Source: a candidate division CSSED10-310 bacterium (GTDB lineage: Bacteria > CSSED10-310 > JAFGDC01). From it: a stretch of DNA of 7,121 nt. Under the pieces are notes generated by a model. The model saw only the letters and a list, made by a program, of their open reading frames with translations. It had not been told where the DNA came from and made no database searches. The position numbers and the translations under genes are program-made. Positions within the stretch are counted from its first letter, which is position 1, and every line of letters begins with the position of its first letter. This document shows positions 1 to 6,184 of the stretch, in pieces. The stretch lies in the NCBI GenBank assembly GCA_016932295.1, contig JAFGDC010000206.1, positions 1 to 7,121 on the forward strand. The letters are read 5' to 3'.

Positions 1-113
1 GACGTACTGTTTCAATCATTTCAGTATTCATGACCACAGTATAGCAAAAATCCCTAGGTGTTCAAGTTATTTCTGGACGGTTACTTACTCAAATCAGTAC
101 TGTGTAACGAATC

Positions 114-216
114 ATAGCCGGAAAACATATTAAGCATAATGTCGAGGCAGGTGGAAGCGTTCGGCATTCGGCTGCCTCGCGGCTGTTCAACAGCCGGAAC
201 ATTCCGAAGACCGCCG
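114..216 (+). repeat. Copy A of a diverged ~100-bp element, also found 3' of the target gene
   Basis: This leader segment aligns with the - strand segment 2595-2484 that follows the variable target gene. The first 32 bases match at 27 positions, including 12 exact bases at the left end and 14 at the right end. Further blocks keep order and spacing: GCGGC lies 65 bases in for both copies, AGCCGGAA 78 (A) versus 87 (B) bases in, and CCGCCG 97 versus 106. A single 9-base indel therefore explains the whole alignment. The middle (about 146-191) is poorly conserved. Function is unknown; it may be a relic of the 3' flank of an earlier target gene upstream of the operon. Confidence 0.65.
143..196 (+). 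promoter_or_regulatory. Two abutting hairpins in the leader of the DGR operon
   Basis: CGAGGCAG (143-150) pairs perfectly with CTGCCTCG (172-179) around a 21-nt loop. The next base begins a second stem, CGGCTG (180-185) with CAGCCG (191-196), around the 5-nt loop TTCAA. The stems touch, so they could stack in an RNA. They lie 57 bases upstream of the first gene's start and have no T-run, so they are not an intrinsic terminator. A role in the leader mRNA, or as a site for the HTH protein, is conjecture. Confidence 0.45.
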
Positions 217-252
217 ATGCGCACCGGCACGTGGCGTAGGAGGAGGTTGGAT

Positions 253-852
253 ATGGTATTGGGAGTCAGAGAAATCGCGGTATTGATCGGGCGCAGTGAG
301 CGCCAGGTCAGGAACATGCTGCAGCATGGGATTATCAAGGGACGAAAGAGGGGCAAAGTATGGCTTGCCCGGCGGGTTGATGTACTGCAGGTTTTTCCTG
401 AACTGCAGGACGAACTCATGGCCAAGGCAGAAGCAATCCGATCGGCTACGGAAGAGGTGCTGGAACGAAAAGTCAAGAAAGCTGCACAACGGCCGTTCAG
501 AAGCTTCAGGGATCTCCGCATCATAACGACGGCGGTGGCGTGCCATAAAGCCTTGGACAACCTTATCTCCACCACCGATGACGACAGCCCGTTCAAATCC
601 CTGTTAGCCATTCAGAATAATCTTACCGAGGGCATTACATTTCTTGCAGTTGGATATCACGAGTTTCACAAGGCCAAGAAGAATGAACAGTATCTGCGCG
701 CCAGGGAGACATTCTCGGCGGCCGCGGCGATGCTTCACATTCTCCAAATCCAGAATAGATATCCCGATCAATCTTCATTGATAGATATAATTGAACGGGA
801 CGTAATCGCACGCATCGGGGCGCTTTTAAAGAGCACGGAGATACGATCATGA
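253..852 (+). CDS. HTH-domain protein with C-terminal helical region; possible DGR accessory/regulator
   Basis: I do not recognise this 199-aa protein as a named family. Residues 3-45 look like a MerR/excisionase-type helix-turn-helix: REIAVLIGRSERQVRNML, then a basic turn (KGRKRGK) and VWLARR. Residues about 50-80 are charged and helical. Residues about 80-195 appear all-helical and are similar in length to an Avd four-helix bundle, so an HTH-Avd-like fusion is possible but unproven. The ATG at 253 is chosen because AGGAGG (241-246) lies six bases upstream. The in-frame ATG at 139 would translate through the hairpins and repeat. The gene overlaps avd by ATGA, so the two are probably translationally coupled. 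It may regulate the DGR operon, or it may bind DNA at TR or VR. Confidence 0.75.
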   Translation: MVLGVREIAVLIGRSERQVRNMLQHGIIKGRKRGKVWLARRVDVLQVFPELQDELMAKAEAIRSATEEVLERKVKKAAQRPFRSFRDLRIITTAVACHKALDNLISTTDDDSPFKSLLAIQNNLTEGITFLAVGYHEFHKAKKNEQYLRARETFSAAAAMLHILQIQNRYPDQSSLIDIIERDVIARIGALLKSTEIRS

Positions 853-1220
853 AGCGCTCACAGGCGCCTTTGTTCACGCGCGGCATGGATGTCTGCGTCT
901 GGATGTTTCGTCAATTTCAACAAGACACCATAACGGCCCCCGGTGTCAGCCGATTGAATGACTGTCTTCTGGATTTTTATGAAGAGGTTGGCGTGGCGCT
1001 TGAATTCAGACATGGCAGAGTTGCCCGACTCCATTCGATGGATATGCTGCTGCGACGCGCCAAATCGTTGTGTCTCCTGCTGCGCGAGACGGGTGTGCTG
1101 TCTCTTCGTCAATGCGATTTCCTGTGGGGGGAACTTGAGGATATGGGACGCATGGTGGGAGGTTGGATAAAGAAAGAATTGGCATATTCGAAAAGTCAGG
1201 AAATGGAACCATGCATGTAA
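849..1220 (+). CDS. avd: Avd, DGR accessory variability determinant (four-helix bundle)
   Basis: This 123-aa protein has the length and helical character of Avd. Its C-terminal [15 protein letters not shown] (residues 95-109) matches the conserved end of that family (GRxxGGWIK). Avd is known to form a basic homopentamer that binds the reverse transcriptase and the TR-containing RNA, and it is required for priming and mutagenic cDNA synthesis. The start overlaps the upstream stop as ATGA, with GGAG at about 837-840. TR begins 14 bases after the stop codon, the canonical avd-TR-RT order. The assignment rests on motif, size and position. No alignment could be run. Confidence 0.88.
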   Translation: MKRSQAPLFTRGMDVCVWMFRQFQQDTITAPGVSRLNDCLLDFYEEVGVALEFRHGRVARLHSMDMLLRRAKSLCLLLRETGVLSLRQCDFLWGELEDMGRMVGGWIKKELAYSKSQEMEPCM

Positions 1221-1234
1221 TGGAACGTCGAAGA

Positions 1235-1366
1235 AGCGCGACCGCGTGATCCGTGGCGGGAGCTGGAACAATGATGCTGATAACTGCCGTTCCGCCTACC
1301 GGAACAGGAGGAATCCGGACAACCGCAACAGGAATAGGGGCTTCCGTCTGGTCCGCGGCCGCCGCC
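1235..1366 (+). repeat. DGR template repeat (TR)
   Basis: This 132-base segment matches VR (2764-2633, - strand; paired coordinates sum to 3999) without gaps. It differs at 16 positions: 1249, 1261, 1268, 1282, 1283, 1298, 1303, 1304, 1312, 1313, 1319, 1321, 1327, 1333, 1334 and 1336. All 16 are A in TR; VR has G at eight, T at six and C at two. TR has 28 adenines in total, none after 1336. Read in the VR frame it has eight AAY (Asn) codons, seven of them changed in VR. The last 30 bases are identical in both copies and end in a 14-bp G/C-only tract (1353-1366). This is diagnostic of a DGR template. Confidence 0.97.
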
Positions 1367-1420
1367 ACAGCACGCCGCGGTATCGCCGATACAGGCTCCG
1401 TCCAGACGTTCCAGGGAGAA

Positions 1421-1472
1421 GGGACGCCCGTTCAAGTAATTCGGTCCCGCCGAATGAACGTCCGGGCGTCCC
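1421..1472 (+). promoter_or_regulatory. Large stem-loop abutting the RT start codon
   Basis: GGGACGCCCG (1421-1430) pairs perfectly over 10 bp with CGGGCGTCCC (1463-1472). Inside it a second perfect stem, ATTCGG (1439-1444) with CCGAAT (1450-1455), closes on the 5-nt loop TCCCG. The right arm ends one base before the ATG at 1473. The only SD-like sequence, AGGGAG (1413-1418), lies just 5' of the left arm. If the hairpin folds, GGAG ends 2 nt from ATG 1473 and 8 nt from ATG 1479 in effective distance. It could serve RT-RNA recognition, translation control, or both. Confidence 0.7.
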
Positions 1473-1478
1473 ATGTTC

Positions 1479-2480
1479 ATGAAAACACATAGCCATTTGT
1501 TCGACGCCATGATCAGCGATGAAAACCTCACCACGGCCGTTCGCCTGGCCTGCAAAGGGAAGAGACGGAAACCGGTGATCGCCGGTTTTTTATTCAATGA
1601 ACCAAGGCACCGTAAAGAAATACAAGACCTTATCAGTCGACGCAGGTATTCTTTTGGGCCTTATTCCTTGAAAATGATCCGAGATCCGAAGCCGCGACTC
1701 ATCGCCGCGGCTCCGATTCGCGACCGGGTGGTGCATCACGCCATGTACAATCTCATGTCACCCGTATTCACTCCTTCATTCATTTTCGATAATTATGCCT
1801 CTCTGCCCGGCAAAGGAACACACCGCGCCGTGCTTCGATTTCAGCACTTCATGCGGACATTTCAATGGGTGCAGAAACTGGATGTGATGCACTATTTCCC
1901 GGCCATCTCATGGGATGTAGTGCTCACTATTCTGGGAAAACGAATTAAGGATGGTAGTTTCCTTTATGTATGCCAGCGATTGCTGGAGAGCGCCGGGTAC
2001 CTGCATGGAAATGCCGCACCATTCCCCGCGGCCCGTGACAGCCACCGGCAAATCACCCGCACCGGCCTGCCCATCGGCAACCTGACATCCCAGTTCTTCG
2101 GCTTGCTGTATCTCGACGAACTGGACCACTACATCAAGCGGACGCTGAAAATACGCGGATATGTCCGTTATGTCGATGATATGGCATTGTTCGATGATGA
2201 CATGGATCGCCTGCGCGAGTGTTCACGGATGTGCGCGACGTGGCTCGAGGAAAACAGGGGATTGTATCTTCATCCGCCGCCGGCGCCGATACGATGTTCG
2301 GTGCAACGCACGACCTTCCTGGGATACGAATTGTCCCGCCGGTCCCGCCGCATGAAGGCCGGAAGCAGAAGAAGATTTTTCAGGAAGCTCGAACGACTCC
2401 TCGACAGCGATGGACCGGCAGACATCAAAGAGACTTGGCGCCGCTCCCTGGAAGCACACGCGGGCCTGGCACTGTTCTGA
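1479..2480 (+). CDS. DGR-type reverse transcriptase
   Basis: This enzyme copies TR RNA into cDNA with adenine-specific errors. From ATG 1479 it is 333 aa, a normal size for DGR RTs, which are little more than fingers and palm. Visible motifs are an N-terminal family-like opening ([13 protein letters not shown]), the first catalytic Asp in [11 protein letters not shown] (Asp135), the DGR hallmark LPIGNLTSQ at 197-205 (SQ where group II introns and retrons differ), and the catalytic box YVDD at 231-234. It ends with [12 protein letters not shown]. An ATG two codons upstream (1473) is in frame. I prefer 1479 because it fits the family opening and gives an 8-nt effective SD spacing if the preceding hairpin folds. 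The gene converges on the target gene it mutates. Confidence 0.95.
   Translation: MKTHSHLFDAMISDENLTTAVRLACKGKRRKPVIAGFLFNEPRHRKEIQDLISRRRYSFGPYSLKMIRDPKPRLIAAAPIRDRVVHHAMYNLMSPVFTPSFIFDNYASLPGKGTHRAVLRFQHFMRTFQWVQKLDVMHYFPAISWDVVLTILGKRIKDGSFLYVCQRLLESAGYLHGNAAPFPAARDSHRQITRTGLPIGNLTSQFFGLLYLDELDHYIKRTLKIRGYVRYVDDMALFDDDMDRLRECSRMCATWLEENRGLYLHPPPAPIRCSVQRTTFLGYELSRRSRRMKAGSRRRFFRKLERLLDSDGPADIKETWRRSLEAHAGLALF
1569..1591 (+). terminator. Terminator-like hairpin inside the RT gene (tentative)
   Basis: AAACCGG (1569-1575) and CCGGTTT (1582-1588) form a perfect 7-bp stem with a 6-nt loop, and the T-run continues to 1591 (six Ts in all, 1586-1591). It lies about 90 bases into the RT coding region. 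The GC core is only four pairs, so termination would be weak. If active, it would yield more TR-containing RNA than full RT mRNA. The T-run also simply encodes Gly-Phe-Leu-Phe, so chance is a fair alternative. Confidence 0.3.
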
Positions 2481-2483
2481 CAA

Positions 2484-2595
2484 CGGCGGCCTGCGGTGAT
2501 TTCCGGCTATGCTGCCGCCGATACCGCCGCAACCCTTCCGACAGCCGATTCTTTCCGGTCGTTTCGACATTATGCTTTTCTTTTTTTCCGGCTAT
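2484..2595 (-). repeat. Copy B of the ~100-bp element, between target stop and RT stop
   Basis: This copy fills almost the whole 111-bp gap between the converging RT and target genes, and it overlaps the target's TAG stop (2594-2592). Read on the - strand it aligns with 114-216 as described for copy A. It also carries a 6-7-bp inverted repeat around 2484-2517 (CGGCGGC with GCCGCCG) and a short GTCG-TTT-CGAC stem (2558-2568). In the + direction that short stem is followed by a T-rich stretch that could weakly terminate RT transcripts. Confidence 0.65.
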
Positions 2596-5500
2596 TTTTC
2601 TTTGTCTTCCAAGCCAAATCCAATATCCAACCGGCGGCGGCCGCGGACCAGACGGAAGCCCCAACCCCTGTAGCGGTAGCCCGGAGCCCTCCTGCCCCGG
2701 AAGGCGGAACGGCAGAGATCAGCATCATTGCTCCAGCACCCGCCACGGACCACGCGGTCGCGCTCTGACTCGTAGTCATCGCAAACGCAAGGATCAACCG
2801 ACCCGCCTTCGTATGGATCACTCCAACCGTCACGGCACCATTCCCAGACATTGCCGTGCATGTCGTACAGGTCGAAATCGTTCTTTTTCAACAGCGCCAC
2901 GCGATGCGTCCTGCCGTTCGAGTTCCCACTGAACCATCCGACTTTTTTCAGCGCGCGCGCCGAATCGCCCGAATGGAATCTCGAGGCGGTTCCGGCGCGG
3001 CATGCATACTCCCACTGCGCCTCGGAAGGCAGGCAGATTTCCTCGTCATCACCCATTCCCCTTTGTCTGAGCACTTCCGTCGCCCACCAGCAGAACGACA
3101 CCGCCTCATACCAGGTCACATTCACCACCGGATGATCGTCAACCGGTTCATCAGCGGGAATGGATTCCCATGATTCCCTGTCTTTGCTGTGCGATGGAGA
3201 AAAATGCTCGTACAGTTCGTTCGTCACCGGCACCACGCCAATGGAGAACGCCGACAGGGATATCTCGATCAGGTCAGGTTCATCAGGATATCTGCCCTTC
3301 TCCTTTGTCGGGCTACCCATGTGGAATGTGCCACCGGTGAGTTCCTTGAAGTACGGCCGGGCAGCGCCCTCGATCCTCACCTCGGCCAGAAACGTTTCAG
3401 GTGGTTTTTCCAGGTGCTTGAAAAGGTTCCGCCGATAACCAGCCGCCGCCGATGCAAGCCGGCCGTCCCTGGCGGCAATGCGCGCATAGGTCTCCGCGAT
3501 GAAGAACAGGTCTGCGCCATGATACGTGTTACTCCTGATCTTATCCAACAGCCGCAATGCCTCCATCGTAGTGCCGAGCCGCTCCGGAATGGACCGTATG
3601 ATATCCCGCCGCCGATCCCAGTTATCTCCGCCGCGCGCGAGTTCCAACAGTTCGGTCAACGTGTCCCCACTCACCGAGTCGGTGGCGGTGAGCGCCCGCC
3701 AGCCCAGGTCGGCATTCTTCTTCATCAATAACTTGAGCAGATCGGCCGGGTGCGCTACATCGCCGGCCAGGAAGGCAAAGGTCTCCCCCCAGCGCGCCAG
3801 GCGCGCCTTGTCAGCGTCTCCACCCGCGTTGCACTGCAGAAGAGACTCGGCCAGGGTGATCCAGGCCTTTTCACCGCGGCGCTTTAGTTCACGCGCCGCC
3901 AGGAATTCCTGGAACGATCTGTGGGGATACTCCCAGACAGACCGGTCAGACGAATCCGGGACCAGCAGCCGGCACCTCGCGAGATTCGTCAAATAGCGCT
4001 CGCAGTCGGGTGGATTGCCCAACACCCTGGACGCTTTCGGGTGAGTGCACATCAACTCCTCCAACTGGGCACGGGAAAAAGGCGATGGACATTGATTCGT
4101 CAGGTTGTACGATACGTTCTCGAGGATTTCCAATTCCTGCGATGGATTCGGCAGAGAATGGGCGCCTGAAGGCCGACCCTTGGCAAGCATGTCGATTATC
4201 CGTTCCATCAATCTTGCCCGCCGGGCAGGCAACGGCCGCCAGTCACCATTCTCCGACCTGTCGAGTGATGCGAAGGCAAGCAGGGTCAGGAAGAAAGGAT
4301 TCCCCGCCAACTCCCTGATGGAATCGTGTTCCTTAATTTCGTCCATCACGCCCTGCTCCGCGCGGCGCGCCTGCAGCAGGTTCTCCAACAACCTGAGCTG
4401 CGCGGGCTCATCCAGTGGCAACAGCTCGAGTTCGGTGAAGCCACGATCAGGACGGTCATAGCCGAACCGCCGTGATGTCATGATCGTGATGCAGGTATCG
4501 CACCAACTGCTGTTACTCAAGCGGCTTATCGCCTCCTTTACCTGACTCATGTTCTCCGGTTCCACTTCGTCAAGCCCGTCGAACAACCAGGTGACTCCCC
4601 CCTTTCTCGCCCGGGATGTAAGCAGGCCGGGAAGATCAGCAATGCCTATGTTGTTGAATTGGTGTAACGCAAGGTATTCAAGGATCTCACCGGAATGCTG
4701 CGACCACCGGCGCAACCGGACATAGACGGGAATTGGCGGCGGCGCTCCGGTGGGATCGCGCAGCCAGTCCCGGGCGCGCTCGCAGAGCTGGAGACAATAA
4801 TTGAGCAGAAGCGTCGTCTTGCCGCTGCCAGGATCACCCTGCAACGTCCAGCGGGTGGCGCCGCCGTCGTGGATGAACTCCTCCAGTGTTCGAGGTTTGG
4901 AGTCGGTCAGCGGCGGCGCTTTCCTGTCCATCATCCGCGGTGAATCTTCTGATCGCCACTCGCGCGCCAGGAGCTTCACATACACTTTTTCCGCATCGAT
5001 GGGTCCGGCATCCGGTATCAGGTCGTTCACCAGCTTCTCCCGGCAGAACCGGATGACTTCCTCGATATACTTTTCAAGATCAGGAATCGAAACTTCCATG
5101 CCAGGGTTTTTTTTCTGATGCCGCCGCGACTCTGCGAGCAGATTCTCGTATGTTTCCGGATCTTCTGATTCCAGGTCCGGTTTGTCATACATGACTCTTT
5201 TTTCAAGCGGCTCCGCGGAGTCCACATCCTGAGCAAGAAGGTACGCCGCGGCGCATATTCCCGGTAGCTCGGCGTTGATGAACGCACTGTACTTTTTTCT
5301 TTGGGGTGGTTTCAGGAGGGCTGTCATGCCTCGTTTTGCACGAGGTGACGTGAAGAGCGGCGCATAGGTACCGGTTGCGAGCTGCCAGAGATCTACAGGG
5401 ATGTGATACGTCAATCCAGGCGGTTCTTCGATATGCGCGTTGTCGATTGTTGCCTGTGTCACCGATTTGATCCGCTCTGCAAGCTTGATGAGGGCTTCTC

Positions 5501-5870
5501 TGTATGAATCACCTGTTTTTAAATGGAAATCTATGTGCCTCGATTCTGAAAGGAAGCCGAACTTCGGCGTCGGGTACAGGATGACCGGTACTATCTTACC
5601 GGTGGATGGAAATGTCGGGTAAGTAGTTACGATATTGTTGAATTCGCGCCGAACCCATGGCGATGACATGGAGCCCGGACTCACCGCGACGATGAGCCTG
5701 CCGCTCTGGTCGAGACCACATTCGATGGCGTTTACTATCGAATCACCTGCATCGATTCGATCCCGGTCGTACCACGCATGGATTCCAAGGGATTTCAGGT
5801 TGCTGACCAGGACATCGATCCACGGCTTGTCCCGCGAACTATGACTGATGAATACATCGTATCCGCTCAT
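2592..5870 (-). CDS. DGR target: TIR-NACHT-FGE/C-lectin receptor-like protein
   Basis: This is a 1092-aa protein with no signal peptide or membrane segment seen. Residues 3-130 form a TIR domain (YDVFISHSSRDKPW at 4-17; SPWVRREF with Glu76 where TIR NADases have their catalytic Glu). Residues about 150-330 are unassigned. Residues about 335-660 form a NACHT NTPase: Walker A GDPGSGKTT (345-353), Walker B LFDGLDE (429-435), and a typical HRSFQEFLAA segment (650-659). About 690-820 is helical. Residues 838-1080 are an FGE-sulfatase/C-type-lectin fold (TFHMGSP, LPSEAQWEYACRAGT, LYDMHGNVWEWC, GFRLVR), ending in VR. The ATG at 5870 is chosen because GGGAG lies five bases upstream and the TIR fold begins at once. 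The open frame extends 83 codons further without family resemblance. The inferred role is an NLR-like sensor whose TIR effector acts on NAD+ or a similar nucleotide after recognition by the hypervariable lectin end. Confidence 0.95.
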   Translation of the reverse strand: MSGYDVFISHSSRDKPWIDVLVSNLKSLGIHAWYDRDRIDAGDSIVNAIECGLDQSGRLIVAVSPGSMSSPWVRREFNNIVTTYPTFPSTGKIVPVILYPTPKFGFLSESRHIDFHLKTGDSYREALIKLAERIKSVTQATIDNAHIEEPPGLTYHIPVDLWQLATGTYAPLFTSPRAKRGMTALLKPPQRKKYSAFINAELPGICAAAYLLAQDVDSAEPLEKRVMYDKPDLESEDPETYENLLAESRRHQKKNPGMEVSIPDLEKYIEEVIRFCREKLVNDLIPDAGPIDAEKVYVKLLAREWRSEDSPRMMDRKAPPLTDSKPRTLEEFIHDGGATRWTLQGDPGSGKTTLLLNYCLQLCERARDWLRDPTGAPPPIPVYVRLRRWSQHSGEILEYLALHQFNNIGIADLPGLLTSRARKGGVTWLFDGLDEVEPENMSQVKEAISRLSNSSWCDTCITIMTSRRFGYDRPDRGFTELELLPLDEPAQLRLLENLLQARRAEQGVMDEIKEHDSIRELAGNPFFLTLLAFASLDRSENGDWRPLPARRARLMERIIDMLAKGRPSGAHSLPNPSQELEILENVSYNLTNQCPSPFSRAQLEELMCTHPKASRVLGNPPDCERYLTNLARCRLLVPDSSDRSVWEYPHRSFQEFLAARELKRRGEKAWITLAESLLQCNAGGDADKARLARWGETFAFLAGDVAHPADLLKLLMKKNADLGWRALTATDSVSGDTLTELLELARGGDNWDRRRDIIRSIPERLGTTMEALRLLDKIRSNTYHGADLFFIAETYARIAARDGRLASAAAGYRRNLFKHLEKPPETFLAEVRIEGAARPYFKELTGGTFHMGSPTKEKGRYPDEPDLIEISLSAFSIGVVPVTNELYEHFSPSHSKDRESWESIPADEPVDDHPVVNVTWYEAVSFCWWATEVLRQRGMGDDEEICLPSEAQWEYACRAGTASRFHSGDSARALKKVGWFSGNSNGRTHRVALLKKNDFDLYDMHGNVWEWCRDGWSDPYEGGSVDPCVCDDYESERDRVVRGGCWSNDADLCRSAFRGRRAPGYRYRGWGFRLVRGRRRLDIGFGLEDKEK
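2631..2662 (-). other. Putative IMH (initiation of mutagenic homing) end of VR
   Basis: The 3' 30 bases of VR (2662-2633) are identical to TR 1337-1366 and correspond to an adenine-free TR stretch. They end in a G/C-only tract (2646-2631 in VR; 14 bases of it shared with TR). Known DGRs have such a G/C element at the VR 3' end, where cDNA integration starts and directionality is set. Sequence diverges immediately downstream. The site lies 37 bases before the stop codon. The role is assigned by analogy. Confidence 0.7.
2633..2764 (-). repeat. DGR variable repeat (VR), codons 1036-1080 of the target
   Basis: This is the mutagenised partner of TR (1235-1366), with 116 of 132 bases identical and all 16 differences at TR adenines. 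The changed residues, TR-encoded to present, are I1041V, S1045C, N1047S, N1052L, Y1057F, N1059G, N1062A, D1064G, N1065Y, N1067Y, N1069G and R1070W. All 16 base changes fall in these 12 codons and all are non-synonymous. The frame stays open. In C-type-lectin DGR targets these positions form the exposed ligand-binding surface. Confidence 0.97.
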
Positions 5871-6184
5871 GGTGACTCCCCTGGCTTTCTCCGGCAACAT
5901 AACGTGGAATAACCATACCGCCGGGAAAGATAGACTGCAAGCGTCCCGCGGCTCGTCGTTTCCATGACCGCCGAAGTAGTGACGGGCAAGGGATACGTCG
6001 ATGGATGTTGCTACCGGCCATACACGACCGCGGGCGCGATCGGACCGCGGGCTCGACAGGCCCGCATCCAACCAAGGCCGTCCAATCGACCGTCGCCGCG
6101 TTGAGACTCGGCGTGTCACGCTTCACAGCGAAGATTACAAGATTCCGGGTACGACCCCAATGGCACTGAGTACGGATCGCCGGG
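5871..6184 (-). other. 314-bp intergenic stretch upstream of the target gene
   Basis: No convincing gene lies here. The target frame stays open to 6119, but that part is arginine-rich and unlike any TIR extension. It contains a GCGGGC/GCCCGC hairpin (6047-6052 with 6060-6065, no T-run) and a direct repeat of ACCGCGGGC near 6027-6035 and 6044-6052. A poor promoter match reading toward the target (TTGCAG at 5940-5935, 17 bp, TATGGT at 5917-5912) is noted with low confidence. The SD GGGAG of the target is at 5880-5876. Confidence 0.5.

Larger units (their letters stand above)
1221..1472 (+). ncRNA. Predicted DGR template RNA: TR plus structured spacer
   Basis: Known DGRs transcribe TR together with the spacer between TR and the RT gene. 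The RT-Avd complex primes cDNA from that spacer. Here the spacer is 1367-1472. It contains a small stem GTATC/GATAC with loop GCC (1380-1392) and a large stem-loop (1421-1472). Transcript ends cannot be seen. The RNA may begin within avd, and it is probably the same transcript as the operon mRNA. Confidence 0.5.

Noticed and set aside
1..113. Promoter for the DGR operon in the AT-richer leader
   Set aside because: Several -10-like words (TATAGC at 40, TATTAA at 128) lack a spaced -35, so none can be supported.
58..117. Short open frame ending at the TAG inside copy A, at the same repeat position as the target's stop codon
   Set aside because: It has only 19 codons and no similarity to the FGE/VR end. 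The TAG is simply part of the repeat. Kept only as a hint for the lost-target idea.
139..252. Upstream ATG (139) for the HTH gene
   Set aside because: It would translate through the duplicated element and hairpins. AGGAGG six bases before ATG 253 and the HTH opening there are far better.
838..1080. Catalytic formylglycine-generating enzyme activity for the target's C-terminal domain (positions here are residues of the protein)
   Set aside because: The domain is a mutable DGR target and is used as a lectin-like scaffold in such proteins. The cysteines are not arranged as a recognisable FGE active site, and C1045 is a mutation product.
1246..1482. Open frames through TR, on both strands, as genes
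   Set aside because: They read through TR and the structured spacer and lack start signals. The TR frame resembles the FGE end only because it is the template.
3160..5118. Many + strand ORFs opposite the target gene
   Set aside because: They are antisense shadows of the long gene, whose domains and motifs are unambiguous.
5871..6119. 83-codon N-terminal extension of the TIR-NACHT-FGE protein
   Set aside because: It is arginine-rich with no recognisable domain. The TIR fold begins directly at the ATG at 5870, which has a well-placed SD.
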